Assembly: GCA_022567275.1 (NCBI GenBank)
Contig: JADFHH010000152.1
Location: 1-5,365 of the forward strand
DNA length: 5,365 nt
Direction: 5' to 3'
Origin: Pseudomonadota bacterium
Lineage (GTDB): Bacteria > Pseudomonadota > Alphaproteobacteria > Rhizobiales > Methyloligellaceae
Shown: piece by piece, positions 5,166-5,365 of the stretch
How positions within the stretch are numbered: the stretch's first letter is position 1
Layout of the letters: each line of letters starts with the position of its first letter
Position numbers and translations under genes: made by a program
The notes under the pieces: model-generated
The model's input: the letters and a program-made list of their open reading frames with translations, nothing else
Databases searched by the model: none
What the model was told of the DNA's origin: nothing

Positions 5166-5365
5166 TCACTCGATCAAAATGGCGGAGATTTGACGGCCAT
5201 AGCCGGCTTCATTGTCATGACAGGATCGCCGGTAGCTGAAAAATCGTTGTTTGTCACCATAGGTGCACAGTTGCAAATTTTCGACTTGCCCCGCGCCGTC
5301 CCTCTCCAGGCGCATCGCCACATAGCCGTTGAGGTCGAAATGCGGCCGCGCATCCCGGCTCTTGC
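5166..5365 (-). CDS. pgeF: PgeF/YfiH (polyphenol oxidase, DUF152) family protein, C-terminal part
   Basis: Only the last 65 residues are inside the window; the gene enters from the right edge and ends with TGA at 5168-5166. Diagnostic features of the family C-terminus are HFDLNGYVAMRL (8-19 of the fragment), LQLCTYGDKQRFFSYRR (30-46) and YGRQISAIL (55-63). The family's metal/active-site His and Cys residues lie upstream and are not visible. Members are cytosolic. E. coli YfiH/PgeF removes mis-incorporated L-Ser from peptidoglycan precursors, and related proteins act on purine nucleosides; older databases call them laccase or polyphenol oxidase. Which activity applies here cannot be told. The gene is read in the same direction as the lipoprotein and prs. 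Confidence 0.92.
   Translation of the reverse strand, partial: KSRDARPHFDLNGYVAMRLERDGAGQVENLQLCTYGDKQRFFSYRRSCHDNEAGYGRQISAILIE

Noticed and set aside
1..5365. Mobile elements, CRISPR, tRNA/rRNA, toxin-antitoxin or phage genes
   Set aside because: No repeat arrays, terminal inverted repeats, target duplications, integrase/transposase motifs or RNA gene signatures were seen.

Overview
The window comes from a moderately GC-rich bacterial chromosome, most likely an alphaproteobacterium of the Hyphomicrobiales (Rhizobiales) type. This rests on the protein style of ArgB, DapD and Prs, on the argB / HAD nucleotidase / dapD order, and on a pgeF-family gene near prs. It is inferred from remembered family patterns, not from a search. 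No insertion sequence, phage gene, CRISPR array, tRNA or rRNA was seen.

Layout. (1) Positions 1-223, minus strand: the first 74 codons of an ATP:guanidino phosphotransferase (arginine-kinase-like phosphagen kinase), running off the left edge. (2) 224-413: a 190-base divergent intergenic region with a plausible sigma70-type promoter facing each way. (3) 414-2953, plus strand: argB (N-acetylglutamate kinase), overlapped by four bases by a HAD-family pyrimidine 5'-nucleotidase-like gene, then after 72 bases dapD (tetrahydrodipicolinate N-succinyltransferase). (4) 2953-2987: a bulged hairpin across the 12-base gap where dapD and prs converge. (5) 2966-5365, minus strand, read right to left: the 3' end of a PgeF/YfiH-family gene, a gap with one tiny ORF, a lipoprotein with two related domains, and prs (ribose-phosphate pyrophosphokinase). 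The 121-base lipoprotein-prs gap holds a well-spaced candidate promoter with an inverted repeat in its spacer.

How the genes fit together. argB and dapD belong to arginine synthesis and to lysine/diaminopimelate synthesis. Prs makes PRPP for nucleotides, histidine and tryptophan, and the HAD enzyme probably removes phosphate from nucleotides or related metabolites. The rest is housekeeping or envelope function.

The most notable point is the phosphagen kinase, a family that is common in animals and protists but patchy in bacteria. Here it lies head to head with the gene for the usually feedback-controlled step of arginine synthesis, so making arginine and storing high-energy phosphate on arginine may be linked at this locus. 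Only its N-terminal domain is visible, so catalytic competence cannot be judged. The second point is the tandem-domain lipoprotein of unknown function between pgeF and prs.
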